Below are positions 22,305-34,452 of a stretch of DNA of 64,000 nucleotides, in pieces. Origin of the DNA: Pleurodeles waltl (Eukaryota; Chordata; Amphibia; Caudata; Salamandridae); assembly GCF_031143425.1 (NCBI RefSeq), contig NC_090444.1, positions 1,345,096,323 to 1,345,160,322 of the forward strand, read 5' to 3'. How positions within the stretch are numbered: position 1 is the first letter of the stretch; the number at the start of each line of letters is the position of its first letter. The notes beneath the pieces were generated by a model. The model worked only from the letters and a program-made list of their open reading frames with translations. It searched no databases and had not been told where the DNA came from. The position numbers and the translations under genes were made by a program.

Positions 22305-23154
22305 TATGGCCCTCATTACAACCCTGGCAGCCTGAGTTAAAGCTGCGGTAATACCGCCAACAGGCCGGTGGAAAAAAAATGGAATGACCATGGCGGAAAC
22401 CGCCAACATAGACAGCCACTTTAACACTCCGACCGCCACGGCGGTAAAAACAAACAGCGCAGTGGTAACCACCAACAGACAGGCGGAAGACAATGTACCG
22501 CCCACCCTATCACAAGATGCCAATCAGCCACCTTTTCTGGGGCGGATCCAACGCTATCAAAAGCACGGCGGAAACAGTACACAGAAGGGAAAACACTCAC
22601 CTCTCCACACCCCACGAGGAACCAGGACGCCATGGAGCCCGAATTGCAGATACTGCCGATGCTGGTCTTCCTTCTCTTCTATCAGGAGCACCAAAGACTG
22701 CAGCGACGACCACAGTGAGTACTGCACCTACAACACAGGAGAGTGGGGAGGGGGGAGGGAAAAGAGAGTGACACACACATGCAACATGCAACACACCAAC
22801 CCCTACCCTCACTCACAACACCATACATACAAATACATGCTGCAACATTACATATACACTCACCCCACCCCCTGGAAGAACGCAAGGATAAAAGGAAATG
22901 ATTTGAACAAATGTAATCATGTGAAATCTCATTATCAAAGTTCAAAATCCAGTAAATACAAATGTGTACCCCAACTACACAAGTCCGGATAGTGTACTAA
23001 TCAGGCCCACACATGATACCTGACTGGAAATGGAGAGAACACTGTTGGGGCATCAGATCGAAATGAAACAGGCACCTCAGGGAGAGGGGAGCACCTCAGC
23101 CTGATAAAAGCACAACGCCACTGCTGCACGAGGGGGCTCCATGCCCATTGAGGT

Positions 23155-23450
23155 ATCCTGGGGAGTGCAAAGCCACAGTCTCTCAAGTCTCTCCAGTGGG
23201 TGGTTTGCCCACTGCTTTATCCTGGGGAGTGCAAAGCCACAGTCTCTCAAGTCTCTCAAGTGGGTGGGTTGCCCAATGCTTTATCCTGGGGAGTGCAAAG
23301 CCACAGTCTCTCAAGTCTCTCCAGTAGGTGGTGTGCCCACTGCTTTATCCTGGGGAGTGCAAAGCCACATTCTCTCAAGTCTCTCAAGTGGGTGGGTTGC
23401 CCACTGCTTTATCCTGGGGAGTGCAAAGCCACAGTCTCTCAAGTGGATAA
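23155..23450 (-). repeat. 64-bp minisatellite in H2, five units
   Basis: Plus-strand units ATCCTGGGGAGTGCAAAGCC recur every 64 bp about five times. This is the same family as the ten-unit array of H1, in reverse. Confidence 0.88.
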
Positions 23451-23454
23451 CAGT

Positions 23455-23850
23455 CTCCACTGGTTCTGGAGTGCTTCATCCTGTCAAGGACAGATGTAGT
23501 GGATGCTATTCTCCACTGGTTCTGGAGGGGGCTTTGTGCCCAGAGTGCTTCATCCTGCCAAGGACAGAGGTAGTGGATGTATATCTCCACTGGTTCTGGA
23601 GAGGGCTTTGTGCCCAGAGTGCTTCATCCTGCCAAGGACAGAGGCAGTGGATGCTATTCTCAACTGGTCCTGGAGGGGGCTTTGTGCCCAGAGTGCTTCA
23701 TCCTGCCAAGGACAGAGGCAGTGGATGCTATTCTCCACTGGTCCTGGAGGGGGCTTTGTGCCCAGAGTGTTTCATCCTGCCAAGGACAGAGGTAGTAGAT
23801 GCTATTCTCCATTGGTTCTGGAGGGGGCTTTGTGCCCAGAGTGCTCCACG
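23455..23850 (-). repeat. 74-bp minisatellite in H2, about five units
   Basis: CTCCACTGGTTCTGGAG recurs at 74-bp spacing (23511, 23585 and on). The long open frames over it are artefacts of the period. Confidence 0.87.
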
Positions 23851-24006
23851 TGCAGTGTGGCCGGTACAATTCACTAACCTAGGTGTGCGTGGCACGACAT
23901 TGGCGAGTTACAGGTAGCATGATACGCCATGGAGGCAGCGACATACCCCACACTGCTGCGGCTGCGCCTTCCACTTGCAGGTACCAACAGTGATGACAGT
24001 AATGCT

Positions 24007-26922
24007 TCATGGAAGCTGCCCAGGGTCCTGGAACACTCCTCCAGCCTCGGACGACTGACCACTGGGGATGGTAGGCATGTCAGAGGTGGTGCCACTGTCC
24101 AAGGACGTCGCAGGGCCGCTGGCGGTGCTTGCGGCGGTGTTTGTGGTGGCGGAGCTGGCGGCGGGGTCTGTGGCAGCAGTGCTTGCGGCGGTGTCTGTGG
24201 TGGCGGTGCTGGCGGTGGGGTCTATGGCGGCGGTGCTTGCGGCAGTGTCTGTGGTGGCGGTGCTGGAGGCGGGGTCTCTGTCAGCACCTGCTGAGGGAGA
24301 AAGCAGGATGTCTCCTGCAGCCTCGGACGGCTGACCACCGGGGAAGAGGTTGGGGAATGTGGCAGCACCTGTAGACGTGCCAGAGGTACACGTGGCGGTG
24401 CAGGTAGTGGTGCAGGTGACGGTGCAGGTGGCAGTGCAGGTGGCGGTGCAGATTGGCGTGGACGAGGACAGAAGGTGTGACAATGGTCCCTCAGTCGGTG
24501 CCACCATGCCTTCTCCTGACCTGCTCTTCTGTTTTTGGCCCTTCCCCACCTTTGATGGTGGCGCAGTTGTCTTGCCACTATCCCCATTCGTTTTCACTGA
24601 CCCCTTGGTGGCTGGTGGTTTCGGCTTCTCCCTCCGGTATGTAGGCACCTTTTCACATTGGCAGGTGGAGAAATGTCCTTGCCCCCTCTACGTGGCTCAC
24701 AGGCAGCCCTGATGGTTGGCGCACTCCATGACCCCGCAGTTGCTGGCAACACTGTGCCTGGTGATGTGGTGGCTGAGGTGCTGGGCTGGGACCTGGAAAG
24801 CCTGGCCCTAGGGGAAGGACGGGGGGTGTAGGGAAGAGGGCAATGTTAGCCAGGAAAAGTTTTTTAGACACACTGGGACGGGTAGATGGAGGGGGTTTGG
24901 GAGTGGAGGAAGAGGTAGTGGTTGTAGGAGGTGTACGTCTGCTGAATTTGGGTGAAGTTGCATGGGCTGGAGGCTGTTGTGAGGTGGATGGCTGTTGGGT
25001 GGGTGTGTGCCTGCATTTGTGTACTTTGGGAGGAGGGCTCACAGACACACTGGGAGAGAACACTGGGGATGTGTGAATGGTAGTGTGGGTGGTGAGTGCA
25101 CGTGAGCGGTGTGTGGTGATGGGCGTGCTGGTGATGGAGGTAGTGGCTTAGGATGTAGTGCATGCAGGTGTGAGTGGAGAAGAGACTGGGAGGGAGGAGG
25201 GAGACTTGGAGGAGGGGAACACAGTGGAGGAAGTGGATGATGCATGGGTATGGTGGTTGTGTGAGTGCCTGTGCGATGTGTGGTGCTTATGTTTGCCTGA
25301 GCCACTCTTGTGTGTTGATGTGTGTGCATGCTGGTCTGATGGTGTGCTTCGGATAGGCTGAGGTACAGGGGATTGGGTCTGGGTGGAGGAGGTTGGAGGG
25401 GGGAGGCTGGACACAGGGACAATGGCTGCCATCAGTGCTGAGGCCAGAGCCTGAAGTGCTCTCTGTTGGGCTGCCTGCCCAGAATGAATGCCCTCCAGGT
25501 ATACATGTGTTTGTTGCAAATGCTTCTCAACTCCCTGGATGGCATTCAGAATGGTAGACTGCCCAACAGTGAGGGATCTCAGGAGGTCAATAGCCTCCTC
25601 ACTGAGGGCAGCAGGGCTGACTGGGGCAGGGCTGTGGTGCCTGGGGCGAAGGAGATGCCCACCCTCCTGGGTGAGTGGGCACTGGACAGACACTGAGGGG
25701 CTGCTGGGAGGGCGGTGCTGGTAGGGGGGTGGCGGCTGTACCTGTTGATGCGGTGGGCACAGAGGGGCCTGCCACCGCAAGGGAGCTCCCATCAGAGGAG
25801 GAGTCGCTGTTGCTGGTCTCTGCTCCTGTCCCCGCCATGGAGCTCCCCTCGCCCTCCGTCCCACTGGTGACTTCAGACTCCGTAGCTTCACCCTCCAGGG
25901 CCGAGTGGGTTGCAGCTCCCTCATGCTCCGGTGCCAATGCTCCTCTGCCTGATGATGCTATTGCATACAAGAACAGGGAGACCACAAAAAGGGGGGGCAG
26001 ATAGAAGAAAGACATGTTCAGTGCATGCAACACCACTACCGTTGGCAGACACAACACACAGAGAGCAGCCCTCTGCACTACACCATGCACTTATAGTTCC
26101 TAGATTTTTCACATGCCCATGGGGTATGAGGCCTAAGACGAATTGCTGTACACCTGGAAGTCACACGAGCCTGACTTGGTGTATATGGCTCTTACCAATA
26201 GTGGGGTTTGGGTGCCACATAGCCTGCCTCACAAGGGACCTTGCCTACCAAGATCGACCTGGCCTAGGGAAACACACTGCCCAGCTCCCCCACCCAGGCA
26301 CCTCGTAATGTGCACAGAGTCAGCTGAATGAGAGTGTACTCAGCCCCTTGAGGCTGCTGTGATGCCCTCAAGCGCCCAGCCAACTCCGGATAGGCCACCG
26401 CCAGGATCCGGAACATCAGGGGGGTCATGGTGCGACGGGCACCCCTTCCACGTTGGGAGGCCATCCCCAGCTGGGCCTCTGCCGTCTTCTTGCTCCAGCA
26501 GCGCAGGTCCTCCCATCTTTTCCGGCAGTGGGTGCTCCGTCTGTGGTAGACACCCAGGGTCTGGATGTCCTTGGTGATGGCACGCCAAATACCCTTCTTC
26601 TGGTGGGCGCTGACCTAGAGGAATGGTACAGAGGTAAAGGACTTTACTCACCCAGCCGGACCGTCATACTCATTGCCCACCAGTTCCCATCCATGCCATG
26701 ATGCACATACACTCACCATCCGTACATGTAGGCCTCAGCCCCCCGTTTCTTCCAGCCACACCACTCAAAGCAGGCATTGCCCATTCAGCATGCTCACAGG
26801 GTACTCACCTGTTTGTCTGGAGGACCGTACAGTTGTGTGTACTGGGGGAGGACCCCATCCACTAGTTTCTCCAACTCCTCCGAAGTGAAGGCAGGGGCCC
26901 TTTCCCCAGACACTGTAGCCAT
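24007..26922 (-). pseudogene. H2 gene C: second Myb/SANT-like protein, broken
   Basis: Exon 1 is 26922-26809 (114 nt), exon 2 is 26614-26344 (271 nt) and exon 3 starts at 25957. Exons 1-2 keep the Myb/SANT-like domain (GERAPAFTSEELEKLVDGV; CRKRWEDLRCWSKK). The exon 2 donor reads CTGAGT instead of GTGAGT, so splicing is probably lost. Exon 3 is frameshifted near 25690 but keeps AIDLLRSLTVGQSTILNAIQGVE. The C-terminal part has an Ala/Thr/Ser repeat (TDTAASTA-like) in place of the 18-residue repeat of H1 and H3, then PPSKVGKGQKQK. Confidence 0.72.
24090..24470 (-). repeat. GGTGGCGGTGCTTGCGGC-type coding repeats in H2 gene C
   Basis: Short GC-rich units of about 24-30 bp (plus-strand GGCGGTGCTTGCGGCGGTGT) run over nearly 400 bp. 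They translate on the minus strand to Ala/Thr/Asp-rich or Thr/Cys-rich repeats. Confidence 0.65.
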
Positions 26923-27330
26923 CGTCGCTACCAGACACAGGTCACAGCAGCACTTGCAGTGTAGGTCCTCTCCTGTTGAAGGTCAGGTATCAAGTGAGGG
27001 GACAGACAGAAAATGGCAGTCACGTCCGCAGCGGTGCGTACCGGCACTGCTGGCGTACATCGTTCTTGGCTCCTCGGACCCATAGGGCCCAATATTAACC
27101 AATGCAGAATTGCACCACGTTCTTTGACCGCCCACTGTGTCGGTGTACAACGCCAGCGCAGTTACCTCATTCCCCTTGTCCCACCTTACAGCTCAGGCAG
27201 CCACCATTTCGGGGGGGGCACATGGTATTAATAATAACTGTGTCACACCTATCTATGCCTGGAATACACACAGTTACAGGCACATTGCGGATTAATAAAT
27301 TGACAGCAAATAACATTTTGTGATACCTCA
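26923..27330. promoter_or_regulatory. H2 shared B/C divergent promoter region
   Basis: Equivalent to the H1 spacer, with GAAAATGGCAGTCACG and CCACCATTTC in opposite senses. The YY1-like cores are degraded compared with H1. Confidence 0.42.
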
Positions 27331-28501
27331 GTGTTGGCTGACTCTCTGCTCACAGTTCTCCTCCATAGGGCACGTCTGCTGGGGCAGGTGATGAGATGGC
27401 GGAATCCTCTGGTGTACAGACCCCTGGTGGACCTATTGACAATGGAAGAGCGACACATCCTGGTCACATACAGACTTGATCGTGCAACAATCCAGGAACT
27501 GTGTGCCCAGTTAAAGCCAGCCTGATGTCAGCTATCCGCCAACCCACAGGGATACTCCCTCTAGTGCAGGTCCTGTCAGTACTCCATTATCTGGCAAGTG
27601 GTTCCTTTCAAACAACAGTGGCCATTGCATCAGGGATGTCCCAGCCAATGTTCTCTGACATGTTGTCCAGAGTGTTCTCTGCCCTGTTGAAACACATGCG
27701 CAGCTACATTGTGTTTCCTCAGGTGGAGGATTTGCCCACAGTGAAAGGTTACTTCTATGCCCTGGGACATATCCCCAACATCATAGGTGCCATTGATGGG
27801 ACACATGGTGGCCTTGGTCCCCCCGCAAGAGTGAACAGGTGTACAGAAACCGTAAGAGCTACCATTTGATGAATGTGCAGATGGTGTGTTTGGCAGACCA
27901 GTACATCTCCCATGTGAATCCCACGTTTCCTGGCTCAGTGCATGACGCTTACATTTTGAGGAATAGTAGCATCCCTTATGTGATGGGGCAACTCCAGAGA
28001 CACCGTGTGTTGCTAATAGGTGAGCCCAAGGTCCCAATACAGTTGAAATAGGTGTCTGGATATGGGGTTGTCCCTAAGGGTTAGTGTGTGTCTAACAGTT
28101 GTCCCTCAACATTTGCAAGTGACTCTGGTTACCCAAACCTGTCATGGCTACTGACCCCAGTGAGGAATCCCAGGACAAGGGCAGAGGAACGCTACAATGA
28201 GGCACATGGGCGAACTAGGCGGGTGATAGCGTGCACCTTTGGCCTCCTGAAGGCCAGATTCCGGTGCCTCCATATGACAGGTGGTTCCCTATACTACTCA
28301 CCGAAGAAGGTGTGCCAGATCATTGTGTCCTGCTGTATGCTGGACAACCTGGCTTTGCGATGGCAGGTGCCTTTTCTGCATGAGGATGGGCCAGGTGGTT
28401 GTCTTGTGGCAGCTGTGGAGCCTGTGGACAGTGAAGAAGAGGAGGCAGAAGAAGAGAATATAGACAACAGAAACAACATGATTCAGCAATACTTCCAGTG
28501 A
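27331..28501 (+). pseudogene. H2 gene B: HARBI1-type transposase with an intron, broken
   Basis: The frame is split by a deletion near 27520 and by a frame disruption after IGAIDGTH near 27810, which H4 shares. A 99-bp intron (28020-28118, GTGAGC start) interrupts the codon before DSGYPNLSW; its acceptor reads GCAA instead of GCAG, so it may no longer splice. The Glu box is VIACTFGLLKARF, so the catalytic Glu appears replaced by Ala-Cys (RVIERTFG in other copies). The C-terminus ends MIQQYFQ. No active enzyme is expected. Confidence 0.85.
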
Positions 28502-28557
28502 GACACAGGTAAGAAGACATCACTGCCTCCTACATCTGATCACATTTTTAGACCTAT

Positions 28558-28695
28558 TGTAGGAAGTTGGCTCTGTATATACTATTTCAAAGTAAGAAAT
28601 AGTGTGCACAAAGTCCAGAGGTAAGATAGTGGCAAAAAGAGATAATTCTAATGCTCTATTTTGTAGTAGTGTGGTCGAGCAGTAGGCTTATCAGA
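28558..28695 (-). repeat. 138-bp remnant of an LTR in H2
   Basis: It starts TGTAGGAAGTTGGC after CCTAT (28553-28557) and matches the first 138 bases of the solo LTR in H4, at the same position in the transposon. It breaks off at GGCTTATCAGA and is followed by a second copy of the transposase 3' end. Confidence 0.88.
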
Positions 28696-28740
28696 TCATG
28701 CAATACTTCCAGTGAGACACAGGTAAGAAGATGACACTGC
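28696..28740 (+). repeat. Duplicated transposase 3' end in H2
   Basis: CAATACTTCCAGTGAGACAC and the next bases through AGGTAAGAAGA repeat 28487-28519 almost exactly. What follows resembles an LTR-free version of the region, so H2 is a mosaic. Confidence 0.8.
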
Positions 28741-29192
28741 CTCCCACATCTCATACTATTGTTGGAGCTAGCAAATGTCTGTCATTTTCACTCAGTGTAT
28801 GGATGCTGACTTGTCACTTTGCCTTTCCATTTCACAGATGTGGGTCCCACTTTGTGCCCTCTGCTATGTTTCCTCCTGGCCTACAGCTGTGTTACATTGG
28901 TATGTGCACAAGTAAATTGACATTGCTATATTCCATGGTTATTGCAATTACACATTTGTGAAAGAACAGACTGACTCTAGATTGTTTTGTGATTGAAGTG
29001 TGTTTATTTTGTGCAAATAAGTGGAGGGGGTTGTAAAATGGGCTGGGGGATAGTGGAGGAATGTCCATGGCAGAGTTCAGTCTATTTGTTTCACAGGTGC
29101 ATTGTCCAAGTGGGCATAGGAAGTGGAGCAATAGCAGTTCAAGGATGGACAAGGTGACATAGTGGGACAGAAGGGTGACATTCAGGGGGGTC

Positions 29193-30720
29193 TCATTTCC
29201 TGGTGGGTGTCTTGGCAAAGTTCTCTGTCTTGTTCCTGGATCTCAGGGACTGTTTGCGGGGTGGTTCTCCATCTGCAACGTGTTGGGTGCTGGTGTCGTG
29301 TTCCTGTGGCGTTGACTCTTGTCCACTAGCGCCAGTGGAGGTGGAGGGCTGTTCATCATCCAGGCTAGTGTCAGTGGCCCCTTGTTGTGCCACTGTGTCC
29401 CTCCTGGTGTTGACAAGGTCTTACAGTACCCCTGCAATGGTGTCCAGGGTGTTGTTAATGAACTTCAAGTCCTCCCTGATCCCAAGGTAGTGTTCCTCCT
29501 GCAGCCACTAGGTCTCCTGAAACTTTCCCAGTACCATTGCCATCATCTCCTGGGAATGATGGTAAGCTCCCATGATGTTGGAGAGGGCCTCGTGGAGAGT
29601 GGGTTCCCTGGGCCTGTCCTCCCCCTGTCGCACAGCAGTCCTCCCAGCTTCCCTGTTGTCCTGTGCCTCTGTCCCCTGAACCGTGTGCCCACTGCCACTG
29701 CCCCCAGGTCCCTGATCGTCCTGTGTTAGTGGGGTTGCCTGGGTTCCCTGTAGTGGTGGACACACTGCTGATTGACGTGTCCTGGGGACAGAGGTATGGG
29801 CCCGCTGGGTGGGTGCTGTGCTGGTGTTTCCTGATGGGGGTGGCTATGTGGTGGCTTGTGACAGTGTCTGGGGAACCGACTGTCCCGAGGCCCCAGATGG
29901 GCCGGGCTGGCCATCTTGATCCAGTTGGACAGAGCTGCTGTCATCACTGTGGGTCTCTTCTGAGGGGGGACTGGATATGTCTGCCACCTCCTGTCCGGTG
30001 ACGTTGAGTTGGGGTCCTGTGGGGGTGTTAAGGCATGATTATTGCATCTGTATGTGCCATTGTGTGCAACGGGTGAGTGACCCTCTACTCCAGTGCTTGC
30101 ATTCTTGCTGTGGTCCTTGTGTAATAGTTGGTTTGGGGTCTGTGTGGGTATCTGTAGTGGACATGCTTTGGTGATGGGTGTCCATGCTTTGGTGTTACAT
30201 GCAGGGCTTGTTTTTGGGATGTGTGGGTTGTGTTGTTGGGGTATCTGTGGGTTGATGGGGTGGTGGGTGTGAGGGATAAGGGTAGGGTATGTGATGGCAT
30301 GCAGGTAGGGTGGGAGATAAAGTAGTAAATATTTGCCTTACGAGAGTCCAGTCCTCCTGCTACTCCTGCAAGGCCCTCAGGATGCAGTATTGCCAAGACC
30401 TGCTCCTCCCATGTTGTTATTTGTGGGGGAGGAGGTGGGGGTCCACTGCCAGTCCTCTGTACAGCAATCTGGTGTCTGGAGACCACGGAATGCACCTTCC
30501 ACAGAGGGTCGTTCCACCTCTTCCTGATGTCATTCCTAGTTCTTGGATGCTGTCCCACTGCGTTGACCCTGTCGACAATTCTGCGCCATAGCTCCATCTT
30601 CCTTGCAATGGAGGTGTGCTGCACCTGTGATCCGAAAAGCTGCGGCTCTACCCAGACGATTTCCTCCACCATGACCGTGAGCTCCTCCTCAGAGAACCTG
30701 GGGTGTCGTTGAGGTGCCAT
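29193..30720 (-). pseudogene. H2 gene A: Myb/SANT-like protein, damaged
   Basis: Exon 1 is 30720-30342 (379 nt, donor GTAAGG) and starts MAPQRHPRFSEEELTVMVEE; it is open throughout. Exon 2 runs from 30016, after CCCCCACAG, to a TGA at 29193. The Ser/Pro/Gln-rich part and the coiled-coil segment (LSNIMGAYHHSQEMMAMVL) are present, but the frame changes and an in-frame TGA (TTPPPS became T*PPPS) break it. The basic tail survives as KQSLRSRNK. Its partner would be the gene B transposase. Confidence 0.75.
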
Positions 30721-31320
30721 GATGTGGTGTGGGTGATGTGTGAGGTGGTGTGTGTTATGATGTGTGAGGGGATGTGTTTGTGTGTGTTTTTTGAGGCGCA
30801 TGGATGTTGTGTAAGTGGTGGTATTGTGTATCTGTGGATGCTGCTGTTGTTTAAGGCAGTGTATCTCTCTGGCCTGCTTTCAATTTCTGGCAGTAAGTGT
30901 TTGTGGGTGATGTGGGTGTGGGTGTGTGCTTTATATTGGATTGGGTGTGTGGGTGTGGTGTGTGTATGTGTATCAGGTGTGTGTATTTCGAATTGTCCAA
31001 TGTGGTTGTGTTTTGTAAATGTGTGTGTATTTTGAGTGCTGCGGTGTGTACTGCCAATGGATTACTGCGGTTGAAAGACTGCCGTGTTGATTCGTGGGAG
31101 TGTGGGCGTATTCTTGTTGGAATGATGGTGTCAGTTTTGTTATCGCCAGTGTATCACTGACCTTTGGTATGACAGACTTGTGTGGGTGTCTATATTGTGG
31201 TGGATTCCGAGCTATGGGCCGTAATACCTGTAGCGGAATTCCACAGGCGCAGCGGTATGTTGGTGGTGTTCTGCACAGCAGTAAGTGGGATTTACCGCCA
31301 GGGTTGTAATGAGGGCCTAT

Positions 31321-31800
31321 GTGTGTAGACAGAGCTGCAATATCTTCAACGTCAAACAAATCAACTAATAAATCAAGCGGTCCACAACTATATTCAAAAT
31401 GAGCAGAAAGGGTGCATCGTAGCAAAGTTTGAGAGGTGTGTATGTGCAATGGTGAGGCAAGTCTGGATTATTTGTCAAAGTTCCACTAAATGACGGTTGT
31501 TGATCAAATCATGTAATACCAATAGCAGTATATTTGTAGGCTGATCAAAGTATTAGGAGCACAAATGGATAAAGAATTTCTAAATTCCATGTATGTCATG
31601 CATTGGAAGTGTAGCATAAAATCTTGTGTACAGTTGAACTCTCTGTACATATCTGATACCAAACTTAGCAAGCATTGGCAAAGCCAATAGGTTTCGCCTT
31701 TTTTTTCTTTCTTTTAATCTAACTGGATTTCAAATTATATGAAAAATGTTTGTTTTAAATTTGATTAACATTAATAGTTGTTTATGTTGTTCTTTTATTT
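31321..31800. other. AT-rich spacer right of H2
   Basis: No gene or clear repeat is visible. A poly-T run lies near 31703. Confidence 0.4.
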
Positions 31801-32824
31801 ACCCCTTCCCTGCCAGGTCTTTTTTTGGCTATTTGGGGCAGTTCGCGCTTAGGCCCTCATAGCTTTTTGTCCACATAAGCTACCCACGCCAAATTTGTGT
31901 CCCTTTTTTCCAACATCCTAGGGATTCTAGTGGTACCCAGACTTTGTGGAAACAAAGAAATTAGCCAAAATACAGTGAAAATGTAATTTTTTTATTTTTC
32001 AAAAAAATGGGAAAGAAGGGCTGCAGAAGAAGACTTGTGTTTTTTTTCCCTGAAAATGGCATCAACAAAGGGTTTGCAGTGCTAAAATCACCAGCTTCCC
32101 AGTTTACAGGAATAGGCAGAATTGAACCCATTTTTCAACACAATTTTGGCAATTTAGTGGGACATACCCCATTTTTACTATTTTTTGCACTTTCAGTTAG
32201 TGACAGAAATGGGTGTGCAACCAATGCTGGATTCCAGAAAGCTAAAACATTTCTGAAAAGTAGACAAAATTTTGAATTCAGCAAGGGGTAATATGTGTAT
32301 ATCCTACAAGGTTTTCTTACAGAAAATAACAGCTGAAATAAACAAATATTGAAATTGAGGTAAGAAAACAGCAATTTTTCTCAACATTTTACTCTGTAAC
32401 CTTTTCCTGCAATGTCAAATTTTTTAAACCAATATACTGTTACGTCTGCTGGACTCTTCTGGTTGTGGGGATATATAGGACTTGTAGGTTCATCAAGAAC
32501 CCTAGGTACCCACAGCCAATAAATGAGCTGCACCTTGCAATGTGTTTTCATTGTATACCGGGTATACAATAATTCGTTTACTGAAATATAAAGAATGAAG
32601 AAATAGGTATCAAGAAAACCTCTGTATTTCCTCAATGGGCACAAAATAAGGTGTTGAGAAGCAGTGGTTATTTGCACATCTCTTAATTCCGGGGTGCCCA
32701 TACTACCTAATGAATTACAGGGAATTTCTCAAATAGACGTCTTTTTAACACACTGTTTTACATTTGGAAGGAAAAAATGTAGAGAAAGACAAGGGGCAAT
32801 AACACTTGTTTTGCTATTCTGTGT
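31800..32824 (+). repeat. Unclassified interspersed repeat, non-coding
   Basis: A distinct composition starts at ACCCCTTCCCTGCCAGG and leads directly into the 364-bp tandem array. It has many homopolymer T/A runs and no frame with a domain. It looks like the unique head of one larger unit whose tail is the tandem array. Confidence 0.45.
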
Positions 32825-34260
32825 TCCCCCAAGTCTCCCGATAAAAATGGTACCACACTTGTGTGTGTAGGCCTAATGCTCGCGACAGGAAACACAACAT
32901 TGGCACATCACATTTTTACATTGAAATCTGACCTGTTTTTTGCAAAGTGCCTAGCTGTAGATTTTGGCCTCTAGCTCAGCCAGCACCTAGGGAAACCTAC
33001 CAGACCTGTGCATTTTTGAAAACTAGACACCTGGGGTAATCCAAGAGGGTGTGACTTGTGGGGCTCTCACCAGGTTCTAATACTCAGAATCCTTTGCAAA
33101 CCTCAAAATTTGGCTAAAGAAATACTTTTTCCTAACATTTCGGTGACACAAAGTTCTGGAATCTGAGAGGAGCCGCAAATTTCCTTCCACCCAGCGTACC
33201 CCCAAGTCTCCCAGTAAAAACGGTACCTCACTTGTGTGGGTAGGCCTAGCGCCGCAAGAGAAAATGCCCCAAAACACAAAATGGACACATCACATTCTCC
33301 CAACGAAATGAGACCTGTTTTTTGCGAAATTCCTAGCTGTGGATTGTGGCCTCTAGCTCATCCGGCACCTAGGGAAACCCACCAAACCTACAAAGTTTTG
33401 AAAACTAGACACCTAAGGGAATCAGAGATGGGGTGACTTGTGGGTAAAAATGTACCTCACTTGTGTGGGTAAGCCTAGCGCCCGCAACAGGAAATGCCCC
33501 AAAACACAACATGGACACATCACATTTTCCCAAAGAAAACAGCTGTTTTTTGGAAAGTGCCTAGCTCAGCCGGCACCTATGGAAACCTACCAAACCTGCC
33601 AATTTTTGAAAACTAGACACCTAGGGGAATCCAAGATGGGGTGAATTGTGGGGCTCTGGCTAGGTTCTGTTACCCAGAATCCTTTGCGAACCTCAAAATT
33701 TGGCTTCAAAAAACACTTTTTCCTCTCATTTTGGTGACAAAAAGTTCTGGAATCTGAGAGGAGCCACAAATTTCCTTCTATCCAGCGTTCCCCCAAGTCT
33801 CCCGATAAAAATGGTACCACACTTGCGTGGGTAGGCCTAGTGCCAACGAAAGGAAATGCCCCAAAACACTATCTGGACAAAATTATCAAATACAAAACTA
33901 CCTGTTGTTGCAGGGGGCACCTGCGTTTTTGGTCCTGGGCTCAGCAGCCATTTAGGGAAACCTACCAAATCCAGACATTTCTGAAAACTAGACACCCGAG
34001 GGAGTCCAAGGAGGTGTGACTTGAGTGGATCCCCCAATGTTTTCTTACCCAGAATCGTCAGCAAACCTCAAATTTTGCTAAAAAATTAAAATTTTCCCAC
34101 AATTCTGTTTGGGATCACCACACCGGGACACATTTTCTACCACCCAACGTTTCCCTCAGTCTCCTGGTAAAAATGATCCCCCACCTTGTGTAGGTGGGCC
34201 AAGTGCTTGTGACAGGGAAGACCCAAAAACATGTCGGAATTGAGGGGGGACCAAATCATG
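32825..34260 (+). repeat. 364-bp tandem array, about four units
   Basis: CCCAAGTCTCCCGATAAAAA (or close variants) occurs at about 32825, 33189, 33789 and 34150, and GAAAACTAGACACC at about 33015, 33403, 33607 and 33980. The period is about 364 bp, with one unit shortened by an internal deletion near 33440. There is no coding sequence. Confidence 0.85.
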
Positions 34261-34402
34261 TCAAAAAGGGCAGCTTGAAAAAAAAAACATTTTTAGGCTG
34301 AGAAGTGGAGCAGAATTTTTATTGGTATAGACAAGACAATGCTGGGTGGGAGGAATTTTGTGGATTTGTGTGGATTCCGGAAGGTTCCTGTTGGGTTGTT
34401 CT

Positions 34403-34452
34403 ATTGAGTCTCGTGCCTATAGGAGAATCTTGAGGGCACGAGACTCGACGGA
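34403..34452. repeat. Short inverted repeat
   Basis: GAGTCTCGTGCC pairs exactly with GGCACGAGACTC across about 22 bases. It could be part of an old element end; no function is assigned. Confidence 0.55.

Larger units (their letters stand above)
22308..31317 (-). mobile_element. H2: PIF/Harbinger copy, reversed (9010 bp)
   Basis: The ends GGCCCTCATTACAACCCTGG (left) and its near-exact inverse on the right are flanked by TAT at 22305-22307 and 31318-31320. Reading from the right end: gene A, gene B, gene C, minisatellites. 22330-23150 and 30721-31300 hold no gene. It shares the gene B intron, the transposase frame disruption and a fragment of the same LTR insertion with H4. It is not autonomous. 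Confidence 0.87.

Noticed and set aside
23141..23917. 258-codon plus-strand frame in H2
   Set aside because: Same cause: 64-bp and 74-bp arrays.
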